A stretch of DNA of 27,000 bases from Salibaculum sp035270045 (GCF_035270045.1 NZ_DATFIP010000083.1:1-27000); one strand, 5' to 3'; positions 14,281 to 22,960 are shown, counted from the first letter of the stretch. Notes: generated by a model not told the origin, from the sequence alone. Translations and numbers: made by a program.

Positions 14281-15423
14281 TCAGGCTCCTCTGAGCGATT
14301 GGGGCCGCGGGTAGCGCGACAGGTGGCGCGCCCGAAGGATAAGCACGAAGACCAGCACGGCGACCAGTTGATGCACGATGGCGATCTGCCAAGGGGCCTG
14401 GTAGAGAACCGTGGCGATGCCGATCAACATCTGCACCGTGATCGCCGCGAAGGCCGCGTTGAAGGCGAACCGGGTCGCCCCGCTGGCCGCGCGACGGCCG
14501 CGCCGCCAGACGATTACGGCGAAGACCAACAGCAGGTATCCCGACATGCGGTGGATGAACTGCACCAGTCCCGCATCCTCGAAGAAGTTGCGCCACAGGG
14601 GCGTCAACTCGAAGGGCGCGGGCGGAAAGAAGCCATCGCCCATCAGCGGCCAGGTGGGAAAGGCGCGTCCAGCATCGATCCCTGCCACCAGTGCGCCCAG
14701 CAGGATCTGCAGGAAGGTGAAATGCATCAGCCCGGTCGAGAGCGAAAAGAGCTTGGGATCGGCCACTCGGCGCGCCTGCATCAATTCGGCCTCGGTCCGG
14801 CCAAGCTGAAAGACATACCAGGCGATCAGGCCGAGGATGGCAAAGGCCAGCCCGAGGTGCGTGGCCAGCCGGTAGGATGCCACGTCGAGCATCCCCTCCT
14901 GCAGGCCGGAATGGACCATCCACCAGCCGATGGCCCCCTGCAGCCCGCCGAGCCCGCCCAGCAGCAGCAACCGCCCGGTCCAGCCCGCGGGGATCTTGCG
15001 CGCCACAAGGAAGCCGAGAAAGCCCACCGCCCAGACCAGCCCGATCACCCGGCCCAGCTGCCTGTGGCCCCATTCCCACCAGTAGATCACCTTGAACTCG
15101 GCCATCGACATGCCGGCGTTCTGTTCGATGTATTCGGGGATCTGCTTGTAGGCGTCAAACTCGGCCTGCCAGTCGGCCTGCGACAGGGGCGGTACGGCAC
15201 CGCTGATCGGCGCCCATTCGGTGATCGACAGGCCCGAATCCGTCAGCCGGGTCAACCCGCCCACGGCGACCATTACCACGACCAGCGCGAAAAGCGTCAT
15301 GAGCCACCCACGGATCGCCCCGCGTGCACCCGCGCGGCTGCCCCGGGCGATTCCGCCCGGCGCGGCGGCCGGTTTCTCGGCTGTTTCGACTTCCTGGAAG
15401 ATGCTGCGGTTCTTGTCGGCCAT
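14281..15423 (-). CDS. ctaA: Heme A synthase, COX15/CtaA
   Basis: 380 residues, about eight membrane helices. The enzyme oxidises the heme O methyl group to a formyl group in the inner membrane to give heme A for cytochrome c oxidase. The four conserved histidines are His120 (EWGHRQ), His189 (THLG), His291 (FIHRMSG) and His351 (VHQL), and LTRLTDSGLSITEW and WPLMGDGFFP are family signatures. The frame is open to 15768, but the ATG at 15423 has AAGGGCG before it and gives the usual alphaproteobacterial N-terminus. It is one base from the M32 start. Confidence 0.95.
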   Translation of the reverse strand: MADKNRSIFQEVETAEKPAAAPGGIARGSRAGARGAIRGWLMTLFALVVVMVAVGGLTRLTDSGLSITEWAPISGAVPPLSQADWQAEFDAYKQIPEYIEQNAGMSMAEFKVIYWWEWGHRQLGRVIGLVWAVGFLGFLVARKIPAGWTGRLLLLGGLGGLQGAIGWWMVHSGLQEGMLDVASYRLATHLGLAFAILGLIAWYVFQLGRTEAELMQARRVADPKLFSLSTGLMHFTFLQILLGALVAGIDAGRAFPTWPLMGDGFFPPAPFELTPLWRNFFEDAGLVQFIHRMSGYLLLVFAVIVWRRGRRAASGATRFAFNAAFAAITVQMLIGIATVLYQAPWQIAIVHQLVAVLVFVLILRARHLSRYPRPQSLRGA

Positions 15424-15503
15424 CCGGCGTCGCCCTTGTTGTTGTCCTTGCGCGCAAGCTATGCCGCCCATACCCGCGGGGCAAGCGAACGCGGCCACCT
15501 GTC

Positions 15504-16247
15504 TCAGGGGTCGTCGCGGCGGCGGACCAGTTGCCGCAGGATGCCGTGCAGCATCTGCACGTCGGCTCGCGTCAGCGGCATCCGCGACCACAGGTTGCGC
15601 AGGTTCAGCCGCATCGAGTCGGACTTGGTTTCGGGAAAGAAGAACCCCGCCTCGTCCAGCCGGTCCTCGTAATGGCGGGCCAGGGCCTCGATCTCGGCGC
15701 CGCCTGCCATCTCGGTGCGCTGTCCGCGCAGCACTTGTGGCTCGGCGAGCTCGACCGCGCGGCGCCACTCATAGCCTGCCAGCAGCACGCATTGCGCCAG
15801 GTTGAGCGACGGGAAATCCGGGTTCACCGGCACGGTGATGATGGCATTCGCCTGCGCGATGTCGGCATTTTCCATCCCCGCGCGCTCCGGGCCGAAAAGC
15901 ACGGCGACCTGCTCGCCCCGCCCGATCCTGTCTGCGGCGTCGCGCATCGCGGCCTCGGGGGTGAAGACGGGCTTGGTCAATTCGCGGGGTCGTGCGGTGG
16001 TGGCATAGACATAGGTCCGGTCCGCGATCCCCTCGGCCAGGTCACCGGCCAGAACCGCCTCGTCCAGCAGCCGCCCCGCCCCGCTGGCCATGGCCACGGC
16101 GGCCGGGTTTGGCCAGCCGTCGCGCGGGGCCACCACGCGCATCCGGTCCAGGCCGAAATTCCACATGGCCCGCGCGGCGGCGCCGATGTTCTCGCCCATC
16201 TGGGGGCGGATCAGGACGAATGCGGGCTGCGGCGTATCACTGGGCAT
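15504..16247 (-). CDS. trmJ: SPOUT-family RNA methyltransferase, TrmJ-like (Nm32 of tRNA)
   Basis: 247 residues, the size of E. coli TrmJ. SPOUT methyltransferases form a trefoil knot that binds S-adenosylmethionine. Motif 1 is GENIGAAARAMWNFGL (18-33), motif 2 is FGPERAGM (118-125) and motif 3 is PSLNLAQCVLL (146-156); the C-terminal helices resemble TrmJ, which methylates the ribose of nucleotide 32 in tRNAs. A start at 16247 is preferred to 16304, which would add residues without family resemblance; the Shine-Dalgarno is weak. Divergent from the ThiE-like gene across 123 bases. Confidence 0.88.
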   Translation of the reverse strand: MPSDTPQPAFVLIRPQMGENIGAAARAMWNFGLDRMRVVAPRDGWPNPAAVAMASGAGRLLDEAVLAGDLAEGIADRTYVYATTARPRELTKPVFTPEAAMRDAADRIGRGEQVAVLFGPERAGMENADIAQANAIITVPVNPDFPSLNLAQCVLLAGYEWRRAVELAEPQVLRGQRTEMAGGAEIEALARHYEDRLDEAGFFFPETKSDSMRLNLRNLWSRMPLTRADVQMLHGILRQLVRRRDDP

Positions 16248-16370
16248 GGCGGTCTCGACTGGGTCACTCGCAGCGCTGATACGCAAGCCTCGCGGCCACG
16301 GCAAGCGGTAGCCAAGCCGCGAAATCGGCGCTATAGCGGCGAAATCCTTTCAAGACCGGTGGATGCCCCC

Positions 16371-16994
16371 ATGACCGACGACGCAGAGCAGCCCCAGATT
16401 TATCTCATCACCCCGTCGGAGGTCGAACTTTCGAGTTATCCCGAGACCCTGGCGCGGCTTCTGGACAGCGTCGAGGTGGCCTGCGTGCGCCTGGCCCTCG
16501 GGACCCGCGACGAGGACCGCATCGCGCGCACCGCGGATGCCCTGCGCGACGTGACCCATGCCCGCGATGTCGCGCTGGTGATCGACAGCCACATGCTGCT
16601 GGCGGACAGGCTTGGACTGGACGGCGTGCACCTGACCGACGCGGCGCGTTCGGTGCGAAAGGCGCGCAAGGACCTGGGCGAAGACGCCATCATCGGCGCC
16701 TTCTGCCACAATTCGCGCCATGACGGCATGACCGCGGGCGAGCTGGGCGCCGATTACATCAGTTTCGGCCCCTGCGGGGTGACGCCACTGGGCGATGGAC
16801 GCCAGGCCGAACACGAGCTGTTCGAGTGGTGGTCGACGATGATCGAAGTCCCGGTCGTGGCCGAGGGCGCGCTGGACGCAACCCTGATCCGCGACTTGGC
16901 CCCGGTGACGGATTTCTTCGGGATCGGCGAGGAAATCTGGGATGCCGAGTCTCCGGTTGCGGCCCTGCAGGACTTGCAACGGGCCATGCTCTAG
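16371..16994 (+). CDS. ThiE/TenI-fold protein with degenerate active-site motifs
   Basis: 207 residues. The TIM-barrel pattern of thiamine-phosphate synthase is recognisable: IYLITP at the first strand, DGVHLTD in the middle, YISFGPCGVTPL near residue 130-140. Motifs used in thiamine-phosphate synthase for pyrophosphate binding look changed: the Q-x-R-x-K strand reads ACVRLALG, the GPxFPTxTK loop reads GPCGVTPLGD, and the GG phosphate motif reads VVAEGAL. It therefore may not make thiamine phosphate. The frame continues far upstream, but that part is antisense to trmJ and cox15; the ATG at 16371 is chosen. It ends three bases from the convergent olsA stop. No other thi gene is nearby. Confidence 0.75.
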   Translation: MTDDAEQPQIYLITPSEVELSSYPETLARLLDSVEVACVRLALGTRDEDRIARTADALRDVTHARDVALVIDSHMLLADRLGLDGVHLTDAARSVRKARKDLGEDAIIGAFCHNSRHDGMTAGELGADYISFGPCGVTPLGDGRQAEHELFEWWSTMIEVPVVAEGALDATLIRDLAPVTDFFGIGEEIWDAESPVAALQDLQRAML

Positions 16995-16997
16995 CGA

Positions 16998-17831
16998 TCA
17001 CGCCCCGGTGACGCCCGCCTCTTGCAGGCCGTTGCGCACGGTTCGTTCCAACGCCCCCGCGAGGGCCTTGCGATCCGCGAAATCGGCCACGGCGAGCGGG
17101 GCATGGTATTTCACGATCACACGGCCCTGCGGGCGCTGCGCCAGCGTCGCCAGCAGATGCGGGCCGAAATCCATGGTGCCCCACCAGCCATAGATCCTCG
17201 GGTCGGTCTCCGGAGGCGCGCGGTAGATCACCGAAACGGGCTGGACGCGCAGCGTGTCGCGGTAGGCCGGGTCGAAGAAGGCCTCGAAAAGTGTCGGCTT
17301 GAAGGGCAGCACCCGCCGCCCGTCGGTCGAGGTGCCCTCTGGAAAGAACAGAAGCTTGTGGCCCAGGCCCAGCCGTGCCCGGAAGGTTTCGACCTGTCCG
17401 CGCGCCGCGCGCCTGTCGCGTGCAATGAAAACCGTTCCCGTGGCCCGTGCGAGCCAGCCGATTCCGGGCCAGCCCGCAACCTCGGCCTTCGAGACGAAAT
17501 AGATGCGCTTGGCCGCGTTCAGCGCGAAGATGTCCAGCCAGCTGGAATGGTTCGCGACCACCGCGCCGGGTCCGGTCATGGGCCGGCCCTCGGTGCGGTA
17601 GCCGATCCCCATGACGCGAAAGGCGTTGCGGCAGACAACTTGCGTGACGACCGGCGTCCAGGGACGGCCCTGCCCGAAGAGCGGGCGTTCCACCAGCCGC
17701 AGCAACAGCAGAACCGCCAGCCCGCCCAAGACCAGCCCCCCCAGGGCAACGCCACGCAGCCCGACAAGGACCCGACCGGAGCCGCCGATACGGTGGCTCT
17801 CGGGCAGATCGTCGGAGTGCCAGGTGTTCAT
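16998..17831 (-). CDS. olsA: Lyso-ornithine lipid acyltransferase OlsA (PlsC family)
   Basis: 277 residues. It transfers an acyl group to the hydroxyl of lyso-ornithine lipid, the second step of ornithine lipid synthesis, at the inner membrane. PlsC motifs are NHSSWLD (94-100) and FPEGTSTDG (163-171), with a hydrophobic helix at about 28-45. The ATGA overlap with the preceding olsB (17828-17831) supports OlsA rather than a general phosphatidate-forming PlsC. In other alphaproteobacteria these lipids rise under phosphate limitation; a pho box was not recognised here. Confidence 0.9.
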   Translation of the reverse strand: MNTWHSDDLPESHRIGGSGRVLVGLRGVALGGLVLGGLAVLLLLRLVERPLFGQGRPWTPVVTQVVCRNAFRVMGIGYRTEGRPMTGPGAVVANHSSWLDIFALNAAKRIYFVSKAEVAGWPGIGWLARATGTVFIARDRRAARGQVETFRARLGLGHKLLFFPEGTSTDGRRVLPFKPTLFEAFFDPAYRDTLRVQPVSVIYRAPPETDPRIYGWWGTMDFGPHLLATLAQRPQGRVIVKYHAPLAVADFADRKALAGALERTVRNGLQEAGVTGA

Positions 17832-18592
17832 GCGCCCGCGCCGGCATAGAGCGCGCGGCCGCGCGCACTCATCCGGGCGGTGTCCACCACCAGGCAGACA
17901 TCGGTCGTGTTGAAGGCGTGATCCACATAGGCCCCCGCGCCCACGCGACCGCCCAGCCGCAGGTAGGCCTTGATCAGTGGCGGCATCTGACGCAACGCGG
18001 CAAGGCGGTCCATCCGGTCCTCGGGCAGCATGTCCATGGGCTGGAACAGACGCGAGCGTACGCGCAGCGGCTCGGGGGCGAGGTGCCGATGATGGAGCAG
18101 CGACAGCGGCTGGGCCAGCGCCCCCGGTTCGGTGCCATGGAAACTGGCGACGCCGAACAGGATTTCTGCCCCGCTGTCGCGCACATGGGCGGCCAGCCCC
18201 TGCCAGAGATGGAACAGCGCCTGCCCGTCGCGATAATCCGGATGCACGCAGGACCGGCCCATTTCCAGCAGACGCCGCCCCCGGGCCCGCAGCGGCGCAA
18301 GATCGTATTCGCCCTCGGAATAGAACTGCCCCGCCGCGCGGGCCGCGCCATCGTCCATCAGCCGGTAGACGCCGATCACTTGGTCGTCCTCGGGTCGTGT
18401 CCGGTCGCGCAGCAGCAGATGCAGCGCGTGGGTGTCAAAGGCATCCTGTTCAAGCCCGGCCGCGTGATCGACCCCGGCACCGCCTGCGCCCATCTCCAGC
18501 ACGAAGACATGGTAGCGCAGCGCAAGCGCGGCGCGCAGGTCCTCGGGCGTGCGTGCCAGAGCGGTCTCGAACAGGGGGGCGGGCCGGGTCAT
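17828..18592 (-). CDS. olsB: L-ornithine N-alpha-acyltransferase OlsB (GNAT superfamily)
   Basis: 254 residues, full length for OlsB. It uses 3-hydroxyacyl-ACP to form lyso-ornithine lipid, the first step of the pathway. The GNAT-like body shows LRYHVFVLEMG, GVYRLMDDGAA, LEMGRSCVHPDYRDG and the long C-terminal part with PPLIKAYLRLGGRVG, all usual in OlsB (older label: hemolysin-like). The ATG at 18592 is chosen over 18709, which would add a proline-rich tail crossing the promoter region. Its stop overlaps the olsA start by four bases. Confidence 0.9.
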   Translation of the reverse strand: MTRPAPLFETALARTPEDLRAALALRYHVFVLEMGAGGAGVDHAAGLEQDAFDTHALHLLLRDRTRPEDDQVIGVYRLMDDGAARAAGQFYSEGEYDLAPLRARGRRLLEMGRSCVHPDYRDGQALFHLWQGLAAHVRDSGAEILFGVASFHGTEPGALAQPLSLLHHRHLAPEPLRVRSRLFQPMDMLPEDRMDRLAALRQMPPLIKAYLRLGGRVGAGAYVDHAFNTTDVCLVVDTARMSARGRALYAGAGA

Positions 18593-18627
18593 GAATGGAT
18601 AACGGGCGGGTCTGGAACTGTCCGCGC

Positions 18628-18656
18628 CTTCTAGGACGGGGGGCCGCGCTTGGCAA
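18628..18656 (-). promoter_or_regulatory. Candidate promoter of olsBA
   Basis: Minus-strand TTGCCA (18651-18656) and TAGAAG (18628-18633) are 17 bases apart. An inverted repeat GCAACG (18653-18658) / CGTTGC (18666-18671) overlaps the -35 and could be an operator. Confidence 0.4.
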
Positions 18657-18723
18657 CGCCACGCGCGTTGCGACGACAGGAACTCAACCCTTGCGTGCAT
18701 TCCCCTCACCGCCTAACGTTGCG

Positions 18724-18906
18724 TCACCCAGAGCCGACGAGGACCAGCATGATGCGCCTGCCATCAATGACCACCTTGCCCTCGTCGGCAAAATTCACCG
18801 TGACCCGGCCGCCGATGTTCGACTGCACCTGCCCCACGCCCCATTCGGGGCGGTCGGGATGGCGCACCAGCATCCCCGGTTCCAGAAAGCTGTTCTGATC
18901 CTCCAT
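18724..18906 (-). CDS. DUF3553 small protein
   Basis: 60 residues. The pattern FLEPGMLVRHPDRPEWG-VGQVQS, then RVTVNFADEGKVVIDG, is the DUF3553 domain, a small predicted beta-barrel module that also occurs at the C-terminus of some helicases of UvrD type. Its role is not established. The stop is at 18724 and the ATG at 18906 shares two bases with the oppositely oriented chpT ATG. An internal Met at 18873 would remove the conserved start, so the longer form is preferred. The Shine-Dalgarno would lie inside chpT. Confidence 0.85.
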   Translation of the reverse strand: MEDQNSFLEPGMLVRHPDRPEWGVGQVQSNIGGRVTVNFADEGKVVIDGRRIMLVLVGSG

Positions 18907-19495
18907 GTCCGCACCCGACCTTTCCGCCCTTATCGGCTCTCGTATCTGTCATGACATCATCAACCCACTTGGGGCGATCGGCAACGGCGTCGAGCTTCTG
19001 GCGCTTTCGCGGGCCGCCCCCCACCAGGAAATGGACCTGATCAACCGCAGCGTGGCCGATGCCAATGCCAAGGTCCAGGTGTTCCGCCTCGCCTTCGGCA
19101 CAGCCGATCCCGGCCTGAGCCTGACCGCGACCGAGATCCATGGTCTTGTGGGGGCCTATTTCGCCGAAGGTCGGACCCGCTGCGAGGTGGCCCTGAACGA
19201 TCCCGTTCCCCGTCCCGAGGCCAAGGCGGCACTGCTTGCGGCGCTCTGCATGGACAGCGCCCTGCCCCGTGGCGGCACGATCCGCATGAATCACGCCGAC
19301 GGTCTGTGGACCGTGGCGGCGACCGGTGCGCTTCGGCCAGATCCGGACAACTGGGCGGTGCTGGCGGGCAAGGCCCCGGCACAGTCCCCGACGGCCAGCA
19401 CCGTTCACTTCGCCCTGCTGCCAAGGGCGCTGCACGACTTGGGGCGCTGCGCGCGCATCACCCGCGCACCCGACCGGCTGGCGATCGCCTTCTAG
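18905..19495 (+). CDS. chpT: Histidine phosphotransferase ChpT
   Basis: 196 residues. ChpT passes phosphate from the hybrid kinase CckA to CtrA and CpdR in the alphaproteobacterial cell-cycle phosphorelay; in Rhodobacterales this route affects motility and gene transfer agents. The phospho-accepting histidine is His16 in SRICHDIINPLGAI, and GNGVELL continues the helix; the rest is a degenerate ATPase-like domain that does not keep kinase motifs. The start ATG overlaps the DUF3553 ATG at CATG (18904-18907) and the stop overlaps the proA stop at CTAG (19492-19495). No Shine-Dalgarno is visible upstream (gatcctcc). Confidence 0.92.
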   Translation: MSAPDLSALIGSRICHDIINPLGAIGNGVELLALSRAAPHQEMDLINRSVADANAKVQVFRLAFGTADPGLSLTATEIHGLVGAYFAEGRTRCEVALNDPVPRPEAKAALLAALCMDSALPRGGTIRMNHADGLWTVAATGALRPDPDNWAVLAGKAPAQSPTASTVHFALLPRALHDLGRCARITRAPDRLAIAF

Positions 19496-20733
19496 CCGCG
19501 CACTGTGCCGTCACCCTCGACCAGGTACTTGAAACTGGTCAGCTGCATGGCGCCAACCGGGCCGCGGGCGTGCATCTTGCCCGTGGCGATGCCGATCTCG
19601 GCGCCCATGCCGAATTCGCCGCCATCGGCAAACTGGGTCGAGGCGTTGCGCATCAGGATCGCGCTGTCGAGCCGCGAGAAGAAATGCGCCGCCGCCGCGT
19701 CGTCCTCGGTCAGGATCGCATCGGTGTGGCTGGACCCGTAGCGACGGATATGGGTAATGGCATCATCAATGTTATCAACAACTTTGGCTGCGATCTTCAT
19801 GTCAAGGTATTCCATGCCCCAGTCGGCCTCGGTCGCGGGCACCGATCCGTCCAGCCCCTGCGCATGAACCTCGACGCCAGCGGCCTTGAGGTCATCGACG
19901 ATTTCCTGGCCCAGGGCCTGGGCCTCGCGATGCACCAAGAGGCATTCGGCGGCTCCGCAGATGCCGGTCCGACGGGTCTTGGCGTTGATCACGACGCGCC
20001 TGGCCTTGTCCGGGTCCGCCGCCTTGTCGACATAGATATGCACGATGCCTTCCAGATGGGCGAAAACCGGTACTCGCGCCTCGCGCTGGACCAGACCGAC
20101 CAGCCCCTTGCCCCCGCGCGGCACGATGACGTCGATCGTGTCCACCATGGTCAGCATTTCCTGCACGGCCGCCCGATCGCGGGTCGGCACCAGCTGGATC
20201 GCATGTTCCGGTAGCCCGGCCGCGCGCAGTCCCTCGACCAGCCCGGCATGGATCGCGCCCGAGGAATGGAAGCTCTCCGAGCCGCCGCGCAGGATCACCG
20301 CGTTGCCGGACTTGAGGCAAAGCGCGCCGGCGTCGGCCGTCACGTTGGGACGGCTTTCGTAGATCACCCCCACCACGCCAAGCGGGGTGCGCACCCGGCG
20401 AATATGCAGTCCGCTCGGCCTGTCCCATTCCTCGATCACCTGGCCGACAGCGTCAGCCTGCGCGGCCACCGCGCGCAGCCCGTCGCAGATGCCCGCGATC
20501 CGCGCCTCGTCCAGTGTCAGGCGATCCATCATGGCGGCTGACAGGCCCTTGTCACGGCCGAAGGCCAGGTCCTTCTCATTCGCAGCCATGATCTCGGCGC
20601 GACGCGCCCAGACGGCATCGGCGGCCGCTTCCAGCGCGTGTGTCCTGGCGGCGGCCGAGGCATGTGCCAGCGAGGCAGCGGCGTCTTTCGCATTGCGGCC
20701 CAACTCGGCCATCATCTGATCGATCTCGGTCAT
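19492..20733 (-). CDS. proA: Glutamate-5-semialdehyde dehydrogenase (gamma-glutamyl phosphate reductase)
   Basis: 413 residues. It reduces glutamyl-5-phosphate with NADPH, the second step of proline synthesis in the cytoplasm. The nucleophilic cysteine is Cys259 in RRTGICGAAE; the family stretches YESRPNVTADA (125-135), GNAVILRGGSES and VPRGGKGLV are present. It starts 16 bases after proB, forming a proBA unit, and its stop codon overlaps the convergent chpT stop by two bases. Confidence 0.98.
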   Translation of the reverse strand: MTEIDQMMAELGRNAKDAAASLAHASAAARTHALEAAADAVWARRAEIMAANEKDLAFGRDKGLSAAMMDRLTLDEARIAGICDGLRAVAAQADAVGQVIEEWDRPSGLHIRRVRTPLGVVGVIYESRPNVTADAGALCLKSGNAVILRGGSESFHSSGAIHAGLVEGLRAAGLPEHAIQLVPTRDRAAVQEMLTMVDTIDVIVPRGGKGLVGLVQREARVPVFAHLEGIVHIYVDKAADPDKARRVVINAKTRRTGICGAAECLLVHREAQALGQEIVDDLKAAGVEVHAQGLDGSVPATEADWGMEYLDMKIAAKVVDNIDDAITHIRRYGSSHTDAILTEDDAAAAHFFSRLDSAILMRNASTQFADGGEFGMGAEIGIATGKMHARGPVGAMQLTSFKYLVEGDGTVRG

Positions 20734-20749
20734 TTCGCCCTCGTCCCTC

Positions 20750-21856
20750 TCATGTCACCAGGTCGTCGCGGTGGATCAGAACCGCGCGGCCAGGATAGCC
20801 CAGGATATCCTCGATCTCGGCGCTGCGGTGTCCGGCGATGGCGCGTGTCTCGGCATCGCTGTAACGGCTCAGGCCCGTGGCCAGCACCTTGCCAGCCGGG
20901 TCCGTCACGCTGACCGGGTCGCCGCGCTGGAAACTGCCGGAGACCTCGGTCACACCGGCGGGCAGCAGGCTGTTGCCGCCCGCAAGCGCCCGCGCCGCGC
21001 CTGCGTCCACCATCAGCGTCCCGCGCGGTTTCATGGCCGCGATCCAGCCCTTGCGCGCCACGTGCCGGTCTTGCTGCGGAGGAAACCAGGTGGCCGGCGC
21101 CCCCTCGGCCAGCGCCAGAAGGGGCCGCATCCGGGCGCCCTCGGTGATCGCCATGGCACAGCCCGACGCCATGGCCGTCCGGGCCGCAGAAAGCTTGGTC
21201 TTCATGCCGCCCTTGGACAGGCCCGAACCCGCGTCGCCGGCCATCGCCTCGATGTCCGGCGTGATCTCTTCGACAACGTCGAAACGGCGCGCACCCGGGT
21301 CCTCGTGCGGGTTGCCGGAATAGAGCCCGTCAACGTCGGAGAGCAGGATCAGCTGATCGGCCAGGACCGTCATCGCAACCCGCGCCGCCAGCCGATCATT
21401 GTCGCCGTAGCGGATTTCGTCCGTGGCGACGGTGTCGTTCTCGTTCACGATGGGCACCGCGCCCATGCCCAGCAGGGTTTCCAGGGTCGCGCGCGAATTG
21501 AGGAACCGGCGCCGGTTCTGGGTGTCCTCAAGCGTGACCAGCACCTGTGCGGTGGTGATTCCGTGCGGGGCAAGCGCCTCTTCATAGGCGCGGGCGAGGC
21601 GGATCTGGCCAACGGCGGCGGCCGCCTGTGACTGTTCCAGCGACAGCGGACCGGGGCCAAGTCCCAGGACCCCGCGCCCAAGCGCGATGGACCCCGACGA
21701 AACCAGGACCACATCCGCCCCCTTCCCCTTGAGCCAGGCCACGTCCTCGGCCAGGCCCGCCAGCCAGCTGGCCCGCAGGGTGCCGCTGTCGCGCTCGACC
21801 AGCAGGGCCGAGCCGATCTTGACGACAACGCGTTTCGCTTCGGTCAGGGGTGCCAC
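20750..21856 (-). CDS. proB: Glutamate 5-kinase with C-terminal PUA domain
   Basis: 368 residues. It phosphorylates L-glutamate with ATP, the committed and proline-inhibited step. The amino acid kinase domain covers about 5-260 (VVVKIGSALL with Lys13, VSSGSIALGRG, VPIVNENDTV, GTGGMKTK-like SKGGMKTKLSAA), and residues from about 275 are a PUA domain (RGTLMVDAGAARAL, LLPAGVTEVSG). The GTG at 21856 is the start because family members begin just before the VVVKIGS strand; the open frame upstream is only a shadow of obgE. It overlaps the obgE stop by 13 bases, so translation is coupled. Confidence 0.96.
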   Translation of the reverse strand: MAPLTEAKRVVVKIGSALLVERDSGTLRASWLAGLAEDVAWLKGKGADVVLVSSGSIALGRGVLGLGPGPLSLEQSQAAAAVGQIRLARAYEEALAPHGITTAQVLVTLEDTQNRRRFLNSRATLETLLGMGAVPIVNENDTVATDEIRYGDNDRLAARVAMTVLADQLILLSDVDGLYSGNPHEDPGARRFDVVEEITPDIEAMAGDAGSGLSKGGMKTKLSAARTAMASGCAMAITEGARMRPLLALAEGAPATWFPPQQDRHVARKGWIAAMKPRGTLMVDAGAARALAGGNSLLPAGVTEVSGSFQRGDPVSVTDPAGKVLATGLSRYSDAETRAIAGHRSAEIEDILGYPGRAVLIHRDDLVT

Positions 21857-22884
21857 GGATCCTCGTCCTCTTGCGTGTCGCGCTTGCGGCGCAGGCGGTC
21901 CTCGTCGATCCGCGCGCGCAGGGCGCGCAGCACCTCGGTGACGCCCTCGCCGGTGGCACCCGACATCTGCAGGACCTCCGCGCCGGTCCCGGCGGCGATC
22001 TCGTCGGCGATGAAGGCGCGCTCCTCGAAGTCCAGCGTGTCGATCTTGTTGAGCACGGTGACGCGTGGCTTGTCGGCCAGCGCCCCGGCGTAGGACTCCA
22101 GCTCGTCGATGATGGTGCGGTAATCGCCAACCGGGTCGCCCGAGGTGCCGTCGATCAGGTGCAGCAGCACCGCGCAACGCTCGACATGGCCCAGGAAACG
22201 ATCGCCCAGCCCGCGCCCCTCGTGCGCGCCCGCGATCAGGCCCGGAATGTCGGCCACCACGAATTCCACGCCATCGACGCCGACGACGCCAAGGTTGGGC
22301 ACCAGCGTGGTGAACGGGTAGTCGGCTACCTTGGGCCGCGCGTTCGACGTGGCCGCAAGAAAGGTGGACTTGCCCGCGTTCGGAAGGCCCAGAAGCCCGA
22401 CATCCGCGATCAGTTTCAGGCGCAGCCAGATCGTGCGTTCGACCCCCTCCTGCCCGGGGTTGGCGCGGCGCGGGGCGCGATTGGTCGAGGTCGTGAACCG
22501 CAGGTTGCCCCAGCCGCCGTTGCCGCCGCGGGCCAGAACCACCCGTTGGCCCACCTCTGTCAGGTCGGCGATCACCGTTTCCTGGTCCTCGTCGAGGATC
22601 TCGGTGCCCACCGGCAGGCGCAGGATGATGTCGTCCCCGTCGGCGCCAGTGCGCTGGCGGCCCATGCCGCCCTGGCCGTTGCTGGCGAAGAAATGCTGCT
22701 GGTAGCGGAAGTCGATCAGGGTATTGAGCCCGTCGACCGCCTCGGCCACGACCGAGCCGCCCTTGCCGCCGTCGCCGCCATCGGGGCCGCCGTATTCGAT
22801 GTATTTCTCGCGCCGGAAGCTGATGCAGCCGTTGCCGCCGCTGCCGGAGCGGGTCTGGACCTTGGCGAGATCGAGGAATTTCAT
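21844..22884 (-). CDS. obgE: Obg-family GTPase (CgtA), ribosome assembly
   Basis: 346 residues. Obg GTPases bind the 50S precursor and link ribosome assembly to growth and stress. The glycine-rich OBG domain is residues 1-155 (KVQTRSGSGGNGC, GGPDGGDGGKGG). The G domain has G1 GLPNAGKST (166-174), G3 DIPG (212-215) and G4 NKID (279-282), and a short acidic C-terminal tail. It is the fourth gene behind rplU-rpmA and the two GNAT genes, 76 bases after the second GNAT. Confidence 0.98.
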   Translation of the reverse strand: MKFLDLAKVQTRSGSGGNGCISFRREKYIEYGGPDGGDGGKGGSVVAEAVDGLNTLIDFRYQQHFFASNGQGGMGRQRTGADGDDIILRLPVGTEILDEDQETVIADLTEVGQRVVLARGGNGGWGNLRFTTSTNRAPRRANPGQEGVERTIWLRLKLIADVGLLGLPNAGKSTFLAATSNARPKVADYPFTTLVPNLGVVGVDGVEFVVADIPGLIAGAHEGRGLGDRFLGHVERCAVLLHLIDGTSGDPVGDYRTIIDELESYAGALADKPRVTVLNKIDTLDFEERAFIADEIAAGTGAEVLQMSGATGEGVTEVLRALRARIDEDRLRRKRDTQEDEDPWHP

Positions 22885-22960
22885 GGGGCGCGGGCCTTTC
22901 GCGGGCGATCAGATGCGCGGGATACGGCATTGCCGCGCGGCGCTCAAGGGGGGCCGACGC

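Noticed and set aside
12783..14294. 503-codon plus-strand open frame opposite the M32 peptidase
   Set aside because: Composition is that of a complementary-strand shadow; the minus-strand protein has HEVGH and full family identity.
15324..16994. Long N-terminal extension of the ThiE-like protein
   Set aside because: The extension is antisense to ctaA and trmJ; the family start is at 16371.
20750..22930. Possible 726-residue fusion of proB with an N-terminal part
   Set aside because: The upstream part is a frame shadow of obgE; proB begins at GTG 21856.
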